Notes: generated from the sequence alone by a model not told the origin. A DNA stretch of 64,000 nucleotides from Mytilus trossulus (GCF_036588685.1 NC_086374.1:37626886-37690885); one strand, 5' to 3'; counted from the stretch's first letter, positions 23,640 to 36,240 are shown. Translations and numbers: made by a program.

Positions 23640-24500
23640 CAAGCAAATGGCGATAGGAGTACTAGGAGCATTGATTACCATTTCAAAGTTAAACGCACCT
23701 TCATCACAGTCATTTTGATACATGAACTGTAAATGATATACCAAGGTCCGGAAAATCCCCGTTTAACTCCTTGTCGTGATGACAGACTGCTTAAGCCAAT
23801 ACATATAATCCTGCCCCACACCTTAGAATCACAATCTAAATGCATATCGTGTTGTCAATAGACGTGCCCTTCAAGCCAGACACCGTTTAATTAGTTTTAA
23901 ATGGGCATATGAACATCGACTCTGGAAAACGAGAAGCTGGCAAACATATCATTGATCAGATGAGAATCGGTTTCTGTTACGACCATTAGATGTCAGAATA
24001 CAAGTTTGCGGGGAAATATAAATGTATATGACCACAAAAACACTCTCCTCAACAACTGCATTGGTTGCAGGTGGTTTTACAGTATGGGGTTGCTATTCAT
24101 ATTGCATATTCTGCAGGGTAACATGAACGAACAGACATTCATAGATATTGTGCGAAGAAACATTGAAGTCATTCATATTCATAATCCCCCACTTGCGTCA
24201 AGATCCTTGTACATTGACGACAACGCTATACCACACAGTTCAAGTGTACAAGGAACAGGAAGCAATTGACACTATAGTTTGGCCTTCCACGTGTCCAGAC
24301 ATGCGCCCTATCGAACATAATTGGGATGTCATTGGCAGAAATCTCAATCGCAGAGATTCACCTATGCAAAATCTTGACGATTTAAGAGTTAATTGTTGTT
24401 AAATAGAATAGATTTCCTCAAATTAAGTTCAGAATGCCTATACAAAGTATGAGACGATGTGTTATGGAACTGTACCGGAAGAGTAGTGACTAAACATCAT
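23640..24500 (+). mobile_element. Tc1/mariner transposase relic
   Basis: Two overlapping plus-strand frames carry the end of a Tc1-type DDE transposase: 'SLYIDDNAIPH' (second catalytic Asp region), then after a frameshift 'EAIDTIVWPSTCPDMRPIEH' with 'NWDVIGRNLNRRDSP', corresponding to the 'WPxxSPDLNPIEHxWD' stretch with the third acidic residue region. Upstream the N-terminal part is broken by stops. Terminal repeats were not identified. Confidence 0.8.
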
Positions 24501-25184
24501 ATCGACTCCTATATTTACATTAAATTTGCCGAACATACTAACAAATTTCGGTAGTAATATTTTATTTTTCATTTTTATGAAAATGTGAAGTCAGTTTTTC
24601 TGGCGTTGACACTTCATTCATGTGAAGCACAGTTCATTATTAAATGTGACTATTGAACAGCGATTTACTACTGTTGTCTTAATCTACGAAGAAGAGACAG
24701 ATATAGCATTATCCGTTTGCTGTTTTACCTTTATATAAAGCTTTGTGTTTAAGCAGGAAAATGTGTTATATAATCCATATCTGGTAATGTACAAATACAT
24801 AACATTTAATGCTCTTTAACTTGGTAGTTGATTTAGCTTTCCAACTGTTTTAATTTTGAGCGCCACTGATCAGAAACGCGTGCCTTCTACGTGTATTAGC
24901 CTGTTGACTTTGGTGAGTTTTTAATAACACGTACAGTGTTGCTGCTGCTGTTGGTTGATATTTCGTTCCGGCGGATATCACCAACCTATACGTCAGCACT
25001 CTGAGATCAGTTGGGTTCATTTGTCATTCTACGTTTATTGAATAGTTTGAAATATTAAGGTTTATTTACTCCTGGCAAAATTACCATTTATAAATATTTT
25101 TTTTACAACGAATTTGACTTTATGAATATATATTTGGGGGTATATATATCGTCGTTTGAGCGTCAACTAATCAATATAATATTG

Positions 25185-25190
25185 TTTATT
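25185..25190 (-). terminator. Possible polyadenylation signal of P3
   Basis: AATAAA on the minus strand, about 120 nt after the P3 stop codon. Confidence 0.35.
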
Positions 25191-25306
25191 GATAAAATAA
25201 AACAGAGCAAATAAATATGTATATTTTATATAAAAAAAAAAGAAATGAACAAAGGACGATGCATCTATATATTTATCCATAACAATGATAATCTGTCCCT
25301 GCTGTT

Positions 25307-26882
25307 TTAACCACCTGCGCCGCTAGTACAACATCCATGTTCTACAAAAGTATGAAGCAAAAGCCTTAATTAAGAAAACACAACGTATTCAATAAAACTC
25401 GGAATCCACATGATAGTCATCCCAATCGTTTGGTAACGGTTAAGTTTATTATTAACGGTATATGTCACAAATTAAAAGTCGATCGAAATGGATGCACAAA
25501 TTTGGAAAGGAAAAGTGTGACAACTATGAATTATGTAATCCCTTGTACACGCTTCATCAAATTATCTTAATAACTAAAATATGACATCATATATTTGACT
25601 CGTTAATTTCTTGCTTATTTATTTACCATCATTAAGATCAGCTGCCTTATTTTCGGCCGTATGATGACCTATAACTGTTAATTTCCATGTCATTTGGTCT
25701 TTTGTGGAGAGTTGTGTCATAGCAATCATACAACATCTTTTATATGTATATTATGATAAATTATTACATCAGGGTTTTTGATAGCACAAACTAGTCAAAC
25801 CATTTACAGAACGTTATCATCGGTACAGGGACATTATTCGTAATTCTAATATAACGTGCTTCTTTCGCTTTGTGAATAGAACCATTCTTTAAATCCAATA
25901 AAATTTGTTCGCATAGGCGTATATTGACTACTGCACAATAATGAATATTGTCAAATTGTTATGCATTTAATATATTTCATTAACTTATAATACTTCGAAA
26001 CTCTTAAATGATGCACATTTTGAAACTAAATCATTTATTACGACAGTACTGTGTTCAATTCGAAATTGACATATTTGATCTAGATACGATAACCGTTCAT
26101 ATTTGTTGTTCAAAACTCCTCCCTCTGAAAAATCACATTGCCAGTCGTTTGCTAGTTTTCAAACAAACAAAGGAAGGTTCATGGACGAGCCTACACAAAC
26201 GCTACATCAAATAATTGATACAAGCTATACTTTATTGTTGTTTTAACATGTAAGCATTATATTCGTGTTATTAAATAATCACGAATACAATGACTAACCA
26301 TGTTAAAACTACAATAAAATATAGCTTGCATCAATTATTTCTTAAATATAAATCTACATGCAGACACCTTGATATCTTTCAGAGACTATGTTTTGCAATG
26401 TGACTGAGGTCATGTAATATGAGACATGTATCAAAACGTGACCTCAACATATTTTTTATGTTGCGGATGGAATATATTTTTACTTATTCATGTTATAAAA
26501 AAAGGCAAACATCTTTACTTTTGGTTTTTCTTCCGGTTAACAAAAGAAATAAAGAATTTTCCTCGGAGTGTAACATATTTGATATTTTACTTTTGAGTTT
26601 ACATCTTCATGATAAAAGAAAACAAATATGAAATTGATGTAAATGGTAAAGTGGATAAAACCTATGAAAAAAGTGAAAATATAAAGCGTTAATTAGTGAA
26701 TATTAATATATGTTAACCTTTGATAAACTTACTTTCCAAACTATTGAATCTTTCATCATCATCTTCACATTTTCCTGTCAATCTATTGTAAGAAAAACCT
26801 TCTTTGCTGCACTGGATTTGTCCTCTGTCTCCCAACAAAAGTTTACGGAGGACATTCACAGGGTCAATTGGTTTTGCTGGTT
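25307..26882 (-). CDS. Peptide-family 3' module P3: middle exon and CC exon
   Basis: The middle exon is 26882-26733 (150 nt, acceptor atttag, donor A|gtaagt). It encodes a spacer (PVNVLRKLLLGDRGQ), the motif CSKEGFSYNRLTGKC and an acidic tail (EDDDER). The last exon is 25341-25307 (35 nt, acceptor cttttgtag) and reads HGCCTSGAGG, then TAA. Both borders are phase 1. The product would have four cysteines (C-x13-C ... CC) and end in Gly-Gly. Eleven of 49 middle-exon residues differ from P4, while the introns differ far more. No leader exon lies between this module and P4. It may use the leader at 36162-36240 by alternative splicing, have lost its leader, or have one I cannot recognise. Role unknown. 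Confidence 0.72.
26211..26340. repeat. 130-bp inverted repeat (hairpin) in the P3 intron
   Basis: The arms 'ataattgatacaagctatactttattgttgttttaacatg' and 'catgttaaaactacaataaaatatagcttgcatcaattat' face each other, with inner 'attcgtg'/'cacgaat'. The P4 intron lacks it, so it was inserted after the duplication. It is a small MITE-like element. Confidence 0.8.
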
Positions 26883-28518
26883 CTAAATAAAACCATTTAA
26901 TTTACTTTTAATAACGCAATATAGATGTGCAAAAATATAGATGGGAATTATAACACACACTGGTAATCAAAGATAGATTACACAAGGTGTTATGCAAATT
27001 AATTCTGCTAATTAGAAGCTGAAATGTTTGGAATGCTAGATTTTTTTTATTGATGTCGTTGCTTTCATTATTGAATTGTTTTTTTAATGAACAAAATAAC
27101 GTGCATTCTGTATTATGGATAAAAAAAAATATTCTGATCAAACATAAAATTCCTTGATGTGTACAAACGTTTTATTCCAATGTTACAACAAATAACCGTT
27201 TCCATTGATGCTTTCTTATCCAGTGTCAAGACATACCATTCATCTCAGACAAACAGCATCCCATTTTCCTGTATATGCTACGGGTTGTATTGAGAATATA
27301 AAGACAGCAATGGGTCTTGTATTAACCCATATTAAATTAAACTGATATGGACTTTTGGGAATATCATAAAACAGGGGAAAGAATAGTGATATAAAACCAA
27401 AGAAAAAGTAATTATAAAAGCGCTAACTCTCCAACAAAGACCAAAAGACTTAAACGTTGACGACCAAAGGTTATTGTACAGCTTTCAACAATAGCAATAC
27501 CCTACGACATAATAAGCTCTAAAAGGGCCCGAAATGATTAAAGCTGAACAATTCAAACACGTAAAAGAACAGACATATTCATTTTCAATTGAAAAATATG
27601 CAAGATAATATGATAAAACAACCTCTACTGAGTGCATTACTTCTGCCTTTGAATAGATAGATATGACAGGGATGTATCAGCACAACGTAACAACACACTA
27701 TAAAAATCAGTAGAAAAAGGCTTAACTCTTCGGATCATCAGATTGGATCATCAGATCGGATCATCATATCAATACAAAGCAAAAACAGCTACTACAAACA
27801 CTTAAAACACAAAGTACAGATCTGATAGTTAAATGTACTCGCAGTTACAAACAAAATTTAGGGGAGTGTGTTTTCGAAGGAGACGATTGTTTTCGCTAAT
27901 TTTTAGTTTAATTCAAGTAAACAATTTCAAGTGTTCTTTAGTGAAAACACATTATTACTTTTCTAGTTAATTTAGCGTCCAAATTGTTTAATGCGAGCGC
28001 TAGTTAATAGTTTCCAGTACACGAAACGCGTGTATTAAATTTATAAACCTGTTGACTTTGTTAAATTTTCAATAACAAAGGGTTGATGCCACTGCTTGCT
28101 GGTTGATTTTTCGTCCCAGCGGGTATCACCAACCTAGATGTTAGAACTCTGGGTTTAGTTGGGTTCATTTGTGGTTACAAGCTTATGATGTTAAGGTTTG
28201 TCTACCCGAGACAAAATCACCTTTTATAATTAGTCTATGTATACAAACGTAAAAAGTATTTGATTTGTTAAGCTTTTACTTAATAATTGGTTATCTTTCT
28301 ATTTTGAACTGAGTGCTATTCTTCAGTCTCCTGTCACCGAGGTCTAAATGATATAGATTTTAGAATATGTAAGTCATCGTACAATCTTTCATTAATCAAC
28401 ACAGTGTCTATTGATAAAAGAAATCATGGCATTCAATGATAACTTCTTAATCATACATGAATATAAAATCATTTCATAAAAAAGAAAAGAAAAAAAGGAA
28501 TGACGATGCATCTATATA

Positions 28519-28524
28519 TTTATT
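28519..28524 (-). terminator. Possible polyadenylation signal of P4
   Basis: AATAAA on the minus strand, 30 nt after the P4 stop codon. Confidence 0.5.
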
Positions 28525-28553
28525 TATAACAATAATTATGTGTTTCTTCTGTT

Positions 28554-29673
28554 TTAACCACTGTTGCCACCATTACAACATCCATTTCCTACAAAAATAT
28601 GAAGCAATTGTCTTAATTAAGAAAATAAAACATATTCCATAAAACTCGGAATCCGTATGCATGATATTTATTGCAAGCGTTTGGTAATGGTTATAGGTAA
28701 ATTATCATTGATATATGTCTCAAAGATTTTATTCAAAAGACCAATTTTATTTGAAAAATCGATCGAAATGGATGCACATCTTTTGACAAGAAAAGTGTGG
28801 CAACAATAAAAAAAAATATATAAGCCCTCGCAAACACTTCGTCAAATTTTCTCAATACCAAACTCATATATAACTTCATATATTTGACGCGTTAATTTGC
28901 TGCTTTTTTTCTATCAACAAAGGCTGTAAGACTGAAAATTTAATTCACTTGGGTTTTCGATATCGCAAATTAGGCAAACATTTATTAAATTTCATCATCA
29001 GTAAAAAAAAATATGAACATGCAGACATCTGAAACTCTCCTCTTTTTTATCAGAAAAAAATACAAATAAATAAGGAACACGCAATTCCACAACCTGAACT
29101 AATTTGTTTAATATGAAAATATATTTAGTTTTACAAAAATAACTTGTTTCAACCGTTTGATGTTGATTGAGTATCTTTTAGAGACTGTGCTAGTATTTTT
29201 GCAATTTGACTGAGATCTTGTCATATGAGACATTTATTAAAACGTGTGTATATTTTTGTTCTAGCTATTGAACTTTACTTATCTTAAATGATGTGTGCGG
29301 AATATATTTCTCCTTGTCCATGTAATGATAAAGAAAAAGCCTTTATTTTTTTGTCACTTTGTCGGTAAATAAATAAATTAGTTTGCAGTCCATTTATTTA
29401 GAAATAATGTACATGGTAAAAAAGATTTAAACACAAATTTCAGATGACACTTATGCCAAGAACTGGTGGATACAGCGTTAATTGTAAGGTTATCTATATA
29501 TTTTCAACCTTTGATATACTTACTTTCAGAAAGATTGGATCTTTCATCGTCATCTTCACATTTTCTTGTCAATCTATTGTAAGAAAACCCTTCTTCGTTG
29601 CACTGGTATTGCTCTCTATCTCCCAACAAAAGTTTACGAAGGACATTCACGGGGTCCGTTAGCTTTTCTGGTC
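28554..29673 (-). CDS. Peptide-family 3' module P4: middle exon and CC exon
   Basis: The middle exon is 29673-29524 (150 nt, acceptor atttag, donor A|gtaagt), with spacer PVNVLRKLLLGDREQ, motif CNEEGFSYNRLTRKC and acidic tail EDDDERSN. The last exon is 28588-28554 (35 nt, acceptor tttttgtag) and reads NGCCNGGNSG, then TAA. Phase is 1 throughout. The four cysteines form C-x13-C ... CC, and the C terminus is a single Gly. It is the tandem duplicate of P3. The nearest upstream family exons are the P5 middle exon (32146-32289) and the leader (36162-36240); all phases fit, so a leader-P4 or leader-P5-P4 transcript is possible. An AATAAA lies 30 nt past the stop. No family function is known to me. 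Confidence 0.75.
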
Positions 29674-30660
29674 CTAAATAAAACCATTTAGTGTACTTTT
29701 AATATCGAGATATAAGTGAGCAAAAATGTTGGTAGGAAATAAAGCACTCCGTTATTGAAAGATAGATTTCATATAGTTTTATGCAAATTTACTATGCTAA
29801 TTAGAAGCTGAATTAATGTTTTAAATGCTTGATTTTGTTTTTTATCATTATCGTATCTTTCATTAATGCAAATAAAAAAATGAACAAAAATAAATTGTAT
29901 TCAGTATTATGGATGGAAAAATATTCCGATCAAGCATATATTTTCTTGACGTTTACCAAGGTTTTATTCCGCGGTTACAACACATGATCGTTATAATTGA
30001 TGCGTTCATTATCACTAAACAAAAAAATAACGTGTATTCGGTATTATGAATTGAAAAATATTCCGATTAAACATATATTTCTTTGATGTTTACAAACGTT
30101 TTATTCCGAGGTGAAACCAAACAAGCGTTGCTTTCTTCTCCAGTTTCCAGACATACTATTGATCTCCGACAAACAGCTTTCCATTTTTTCTGCATGTGCT
30201 TTAGTATATGCTAAGAATATATATATATTAGGGGTTGATCATTGTCCAAAAAATTAAATTGATATGACCTTTTGGCAAAATCATCAAACAGGGAAAACAA
30301 TAATGATATAAAACCAAGGAAATGTAATTATAAAAGCGCTAACTCGCCAACAAAGACCAAAAGAAGTAGACGTTGACAACCAAAAGTTACTAAACCGCCT
30401 TTTAACAATGAGACATACCCATACCACATAGTAAGCTATAAAAGGAATGACTAAAGTTGAACAATTCAAACGAGTAAAAGAACAGCCAGATGTATGAACA
30501 CAACAATGAATGAAAAAATATTATGAAATATAGGAACGTACGACCACCAATGAATGACATACTCCTGACTTGAAATAGGTACATACGACAGGGGGTATCA
30601 ACACAAGGCAACAACACACTATAAACATCAGTTAGATACAAGCTTCACTCATCAGATATT

Positions 30661-32145
30661 TAGGAGTTTGATATAATTGATATACACCCAGAAGTGTATC
30701 GATTTGTAAAATATTCAAACTTGTGTTTAGCTTCAGGCTAACCTGGATGCACTACTTTTTCAAACGAACGAACACATATGCATTGCCTTTATTATAAAAT
30801 TCATTGAAATATTCACAATATTGAAATTGTTTTCCTAAGTATACACTGATATTGGTGAACTCACGTAACACTTTGTTTGTTTAATGTTTGCAATAACTTA
30901 ACGCCTTGATTAGTACATCTAGTTTGCATGGAAAAATTTTAAATCATGAACATCTTTGGAATACATTATCAGAAGACACCTTATTACCGTTTGAAATGAT
31001 ATTTAAACGAACCAGATCTTGATTAAAACTCATGGTATTTACGACTTTGAAAAGATACTCTTATTTGAAACATATGAAATAATTGTTCGATGATACAACT
31101 GTGTGAACTTAGTGACTGCTTGCTATTAAAGACCAAGTTTGATATCTAACACCTATTATCGAGATGCTGACAATTACAAAGCGATGGTTCAAAAATGACC
31201 TCACTTGCCATTCTCTTCGTAACCAGTCCTTCTAAAAAAAATCAATCAAACAAGAAACATATAAGAGCAACTTGCAAACATCACCAGGTAAAATTTTGTG
31301 TATACCTATTGTATGAGAGGGAATGTTTATCCTCGTTTTCTTTCTTTTTAAAAAAATCTAAAAGCAGGCTTAGCTGAGTATGAGATACATTTACAGTTAT
31401 CTGATTATAACGTTTAGTGTTCGATATGGGTAACATATTAAAAACAAATACAAAATTCAAGGGTTAGTTTCTCCTATTATGCTTTTTATGAACAGCAATA
31501 AGAAATGTAACCACTAATAACAGCCTTAAATTCAATACACACAAGGAATAATTAATATAATTCAGTGAACAAGTATAAGAAGAATTAGTAGCAGTGCCAA
31601 TGAGACAACTCTCTATCCAAGTTACAATTTGTAGAAGTACACTATAATAGGTCAAGGTACAGCCTTCAACAATGAGCGCTCGCTTAAAAAGAACAGCAAG
31701 CTCTAATGGGTCCCAACAATGACAATGGTCTTATCTTAATTACAAAAACAGAAACGAGAAACATTTATTAATTATACCAATCAACGACAACCACTGAACA
31801 TCAGGTTTATAGTGCATTTCAGCCAAAGATTTAAAAAACAGCACATACCCAACACTTGTGAAATCGTTAAATTATTCTGTTGATAATTTATTGTTTCAAA
31901 GTGTTTGTAAAACAATATCATGTTTTGTTTACTATGATGGTTAATGAAATGAATTAGTCTGTTAATCATTTTTTTAGAACCACCCAAAACGAAAATCGTA
32001 AACTGAAATCATCAAGAAAAAAAAGCACTTTTTTCAGAAATAAAGTGCTTTTTTCAGAATAAAAACTACTGACATTGAAAAAAAGTGGTAGATTCAGTTT
32101 TAAATATTAGAATATGTTTACATGTTCATGTGTTGATATACTTAC
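30661..32145. other. Non-coding stretch between P4 and the P5 exon
   Basis: Contains a dispersed repeat at about 31595-31720 (gccaatgagacaactctctatccaagttacaatttgtagaag ... cagccttcaacaatgagcgc). No CC-type last exon was found here for the P5 middle exon. A direct repeat, 'aagtgcttttttcagaa(t)aaa', occurs at 32022-32062. Confidence 0.45.
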
Positions 32146-35100
32146 TTCCAGAACGGTTGGATTTATCATCATCATTTTCACATTCTTCTGTCAGTACATT
32201 GTAAGAGAATCCTTTGTCACATTCTTTGATTTCATCTTCCAATAACAAGTTACGAAGTAGATCAATTTGATCATTTGTCTTGTCTGTTCCTGAATAAAAC
32301 CAAATAGTATCGTTTTGATAACGGCATAGAAACAACCCAACATAGCGATATTACACCCTTAAAGAATATATTAAGGTTGTACATTGTTTTATGCAGATGC
32401 TGCGAATGAAAAATTGAAAAATACTGATTGCTGTAAATTCTGTCGTTTTTCTCAATTGTGCAGCTTCGGTTGGTGGAACCGTTTTTGAGATTTAAAAAAA
32501 AGAAATTCCTTATGTGTATTATATAGAGGCAACAGTAGTTATCCGCTGTTCAAAAGTCATAAGTCGATTGAGAGAAAAACAGTTCCGGGTTGTATACTAA
32601 AACCAATTGAAACACATCTTCTATAAAAAGAAAAAAGAACAACAGACACACTGATCACAAACGACAATGCAACAAACATAGATGCAAACTTTTAAATAAG
32701 ACCTGCCTTAGTGCTAACTTAGAAAAGGAGTATGTTCGATAAGGTCCTAAAATGGCCCCCTTTTTTAGCGTAAATTTCAAATTCGGATTTATCGACCAAT
32801 ATCACGATAAATTATAGCTAATACATTGACTAGCTAGGATATAAACCATTTTGTTGAAAATTTTACGTTTCTGCGTTTAATTATGACGTCACAAGTTGTA
32901 CTCATATTGATTTTTCACGAAAAAATCAATAAAAATGGGTGAATTTCCATAGATTATTGGACAGGAAACATAGAGCGCATACGTCGACAACAAAGATCTT
33001 TTGAAATAATGTTTGTGAAGACATTTCACGTGTCCTATTTGAATCTTAAGCTTGTCGACGCCTGCGCTCTATGTTTCCTGGTCCTTTATTTGGTGGAAAT
33101 CTAGCTGATTTTGTCAAATTTCATCAAAATCCCTTATCTTGACCTTTTTTGGATGTAAAAATCAACGTGTTAGAAATAAACTTTGCCAAATACAGTTCTG
33201 TTGAACTTTCTAACATGTCTTTAAGGCAACTTAAAACATTTATTGTCTTGTTATTATGAACTTTAAAATTGGGGCCAAATATGACCCTTACCGAAATTAC
33301 TCCTTTAAGAAAACAATGGTGGGTTAAACCAGGCTTTGTGGATAGCTAAACTTCGAACTATATGACAATGTCAAATATACCGCTCAAATGACAGGAAAAC
33401 AGTACGAATCAATGCAAAACCACTCAAGACAGAGAAATACAATAATAAATAATATGATAGACCATTTCGACATGTTATCCATGGAGTAACAACGTATACA
33501 TAAATAAATTTAGGACAGTACACAAAAACAGCATACTAGAATTACGAACTGTCTGTCACATGAATAAGATAACGCCACAAACAGTGACGTCACATGTAAA
33601 TTTCTAAATATTGGATCTCATTCGTAATCAGCTTTGTTATCATGTTATTTGATGTATTTTATAACAATTACAATAATATCAAATAGATAATTATGTTAGC
33701 AATTGTAAATTATGGGCCGAAAACATACATTGATATCTTAGTGACAAAGATGAAACTAAAATGTATGAGATACAACTAAGGAAGAACTACTCCCTGATAT
33801 AAGAATGAAGTGTTTACAAGAAATAACACGTTGAAGTCGATTTTTCTTTATCAGCAGCCATTTTAGTTTCAACCAAGTATTGACCGTCATTTTTGACGAT
33901 GTGTTTGATACCAGTCCAACACTGTTAACTATAAATGAAGCGTTTGAATGCCACTAATGACAAATAGTTAAAAAGTTTTTAAAAAACGAAAAAGGAGAAA
34001 AACCCATTTGTGGGCAGATGTCGCTAAGTTTACCATTAAATTTACCACTTGAAACTGAATAAAATAGATATACACAAGGATCAGACAAAAGGAATTTTAG
34101 GTAAACAATCTTAGTGAAAGACACTGGCACTACGATTTATCAGATGTACCTTTCTACTGAATATCCCTTTTTGAACATAGTCACAACTAAAAGTATATTA
34201 TAAATGATTTACTGAAAGTCGACTTTTAAGGATGCTTCTCAAAAGGGGATCATCAATTAAGTTTTATTCTATGTGTATTAGGTCACAAGTATCATGGCTG
34301 GCATTTGTTGAATTTAGTACAGTGATTCATTAAATCTTGAGATTTTCAACGTAGCAAATCCAAATTGGGAACAGTTTATTCGTCAATTAAACATTTAAAT
34401 TTGTTATTTTCAAATTCTTTTGAATCAAGAATAGAAAGAAAAAAAAATGGTAGTTGCTTTTGTACTATTTATATACTATACTGAGCCAAAAAGTTTAGCA
34501 ACAAAAATGTAAAATTTTATTTTATTACAAAATCATAGCAAAATATAATTTCAATAATAACAAAATGGAATTATGACATGTCAAAAGCAACATGAATGTT
34601 TGTCAATCATTTCATGAGCATGTTTTTTGTATGGAGCGCGGGAGGGTCAAAATGCGGAAATGAGTATAGCATTATTCAAAATCAATTTCTCAGCCATGCC
34701 CTAAGTGTACCAAAGAATGATTGGCAGACACAACAACAGCTTCCCTTAGTTTATGCACTACTTTTGTGGTCGCAAAAAAATTGTCACGTGTTGACGTAAA
34801 GCGAAAGTAGCGTTCCTCCCTTGACAAGAGTTTTTTTGGTCTACGAAATATCGACCTATCCTGTGCAGTTGCAATTTGTCGATATCTGTTTGTTAGTCTC
34901 TAAACTGTTGCCTTATGCACATAAAATCGAGCCACGATGTCAGCAACACTCATTCCGGACTTAACCATTCCAAGAGGTTTCTTACGGTCAATTTAGAGGA
35001 TGCCTGATTGACGCCATATGCAAATTTTGCAAGGGTGTATGTGTTTTTCTTCATAATGGTGTGTTACTGAACGTTAGTGAAAAATAAATTTTTAATATCG

Positions 35101-36240
35101 TTTTAAAAGTACAAGTACAGAAGGTAAAACATCAATTACACGTGCAAAGCTGAAATGGCGCGAAGTCAATCACCAGGAAAAAAGGGCGACTGTTTTAAAT
35201 TACAGGTAAAACTAAGGATTATATTAATGATGTTTGAATAATTTTTTTCCAAAAAGAACAAAATAAAGAATTAAAAAAAAATGTTGCTAAACTTTTTTGG
35301 CTCAGTATATTTATATATTGAGATTAGGTGAGTTTTGCCTCCTTACATTTTAGGATGACAACATAATTTAACTGAACATGCATAGACAGTTATGTGGCAG
35401 TGAACATATTCATTTTGATTTCACTCTGGGATTATTAACGTTATGTATATTGCATATGGGATAAGTAGATATGTTATTTTTAAGCTAGATAGTTGGGACA
35501 TATGTCTGGGTTAATTAAGTATTGCACTACTTCATTAGTTCATTCCTATGTCTAGGTAGTTATGCATGTTTCGTTTATCTAAAATTATGCTTATTATTAC
35601 AATACAAATTTATCTTGAAAAGATACAGACTTTCTTCTTTTTTTACGTAATAATATCTTCATTGCATATTTGCTGTAACAATTTACTAAGTTTACAGCTT
35701 GCAACTTAGTATCCCTAATGTTAGTTTACAGCTTTTCTTATTCATTATTTATAGGTTCCAATTTTTATTGTTTTCTATATAGAATTTAGTATAAATATAG
35801 TACAAAATAAACTAATCATAGATATCAGGATGAGAATTTTATATTTACGCCAGACGCGCGTTTGCAGCTACCATTTTTTATGGCATGTGAGACTTTGTTT
35901 TATAATCTAACACTTTATGGTATCAAGAAAACATTTTACAATCTAGGGTAAATAATGGTAAAATTTGCAGAGGTTATAAATGATATACGATATAATTGGC
36001 CGTTTGGTTACTTATTTATTCTAATCGAATATTTACAAATAAAATGAAATCATAAACATATTGTAAGAATAAGAAAATATAGAATAAAAACAGAAACATA
36101 AAGCTACATTTTCAATAAATCACAAAACGGTAAAGTCATAGGTTCCCATTTACATACATACCTCTAACGTGTCGGGTGAGTGTGATCTTAAAGCATATAA
36201 ACACCAGAAATAACGCCAATACTGAACGTGGAATATTCAT
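32146..36240 (-). CDS. Peptide-family gene P5: leader exon and middle exon
   Basis: The leader exon 36240-36162 encodes a strong signal peptide (MNIPRSVLALFLVFICFKIT) ending phase 1 at a gtatgt donor. The middle exon 32289-32146 (144 nt, acceptor tttattcag, donor A|gtaagt) carries a spacer (DLLRNLLLEDEIKE), motif CDKGFSYNVLTEEC and an acidic stretch (ENDDDKSNRSG). I found no own last exon before P4. The natural continuation is the P4 middle or CC exon, both in phase 1. A frame runs upstream of the Met but is basic and low-complexity, so the Met at 36240 directly before the hydrophobic stretch was chosen. The intron holds a 587-bp TIR element and a Tc1 relic. Expected product: a secreted four- or six-cysteine peptide. 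Confidence 0.68.
32520..32640 (+). repeat. Dispersed repeat ('ggcaacagtagt' family)
   Basis: 'gaggcaacagtagttatccgctgttcaaaagtcataagtcgattgagagaaaaac' recurs twice at 46602-46650 and 46706-46755 (ggcaacagtagtataccgctgttcaaaactcataaatcc). It is a mussel-type interspersed repeat. Confidence 0.65.
32722..33308. repeat. TIR element, ~590 bp, with inner inverted repeat
   Basis: The ends 'aaaaggagtatgttcgataaggtcctaaaatggcccc' and 'ggggccaaatatgacccttaccgaaattactccttt' are inverted repeats of ~35 nt. A second inverted repeat sits inside: 'ggacaggaaacatagagcgcatacgtcgacaa' (32959-32990) against 'ttgtcgacgcctgcgctctatgtttcctggtcc' (33052-33084). A CRE-like tgacgtca occurs at 32884. It has no coding capacity. 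The outer ends link it to the fragments at 8765 and 11930. Confidence 0.8.
33309..34478. other. Non-coding part of the P5 intron
   Basis: A repeat fragment around 33310-33560 (ggtgggttaaaccaggctttgtggatagctaaac ... gacaggaaaacagtacgaatcaatgc) is recognisable as interspersed. The remainder has no structure I can name. Confidence 0.4.
34481..35305 (-). mobile_element. Internally deleted Tc1/mariner element
   Basis: The terminal inverted repeats 'ctgagccaaaaagtttagcaaca' and 'tgttgctaaacttttttggctcag' are flanked by TA on both sides (34479-34480 and 35306-35307), as expected for Tc1/mariner. The minus strand shows the DNA-binding part of a Tc1 transposase (VADIVARFYVHKATV-like, then RLTNRYRQIATAQDRS and REERYFRF) with stops. 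The DDE region is gone. At 825 bp the element is about half of the usual length. Confidence 0.85.

Larger units (their letters stand above)
24826..30660. repeat. Tandem segmental duplication carrying P3 and P4
   Basis: The left unit is about 24826-27770 and the right about 27963-30660, in the same orientation. Matching landmarks in order: 'gaaacgcgtg...cctgttgacttt' (24876/28023), 'ggtatcaccaacct' (24976/28121), the CC exon (25307/28554), 'ggaatccacatgatag / ggaatccgtatgcatgat' (25402/28645), 'tatgagacat' (26418/29224), the middle exon (26733/29524) and the 'aaaagcgctaactc' block (27419/30335). The left unit has gained a hairpin (26211-26340). The right unit has an internal duplication of about 115 bp (29888-30115). 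Neither unit contains a leader exon. Confidence 0.85.

Noticed and set aside
24006-24402. Two host genes
   Set aside because: They are two frames of a single broken Tc1-type transposase.
30284-30641. Hydrophobic minus-strand frames as leaders for P4
   Set aside because: They lie in the duplicated interspersed repeat also present at 27400-27770 and lack a phase-1 donor.
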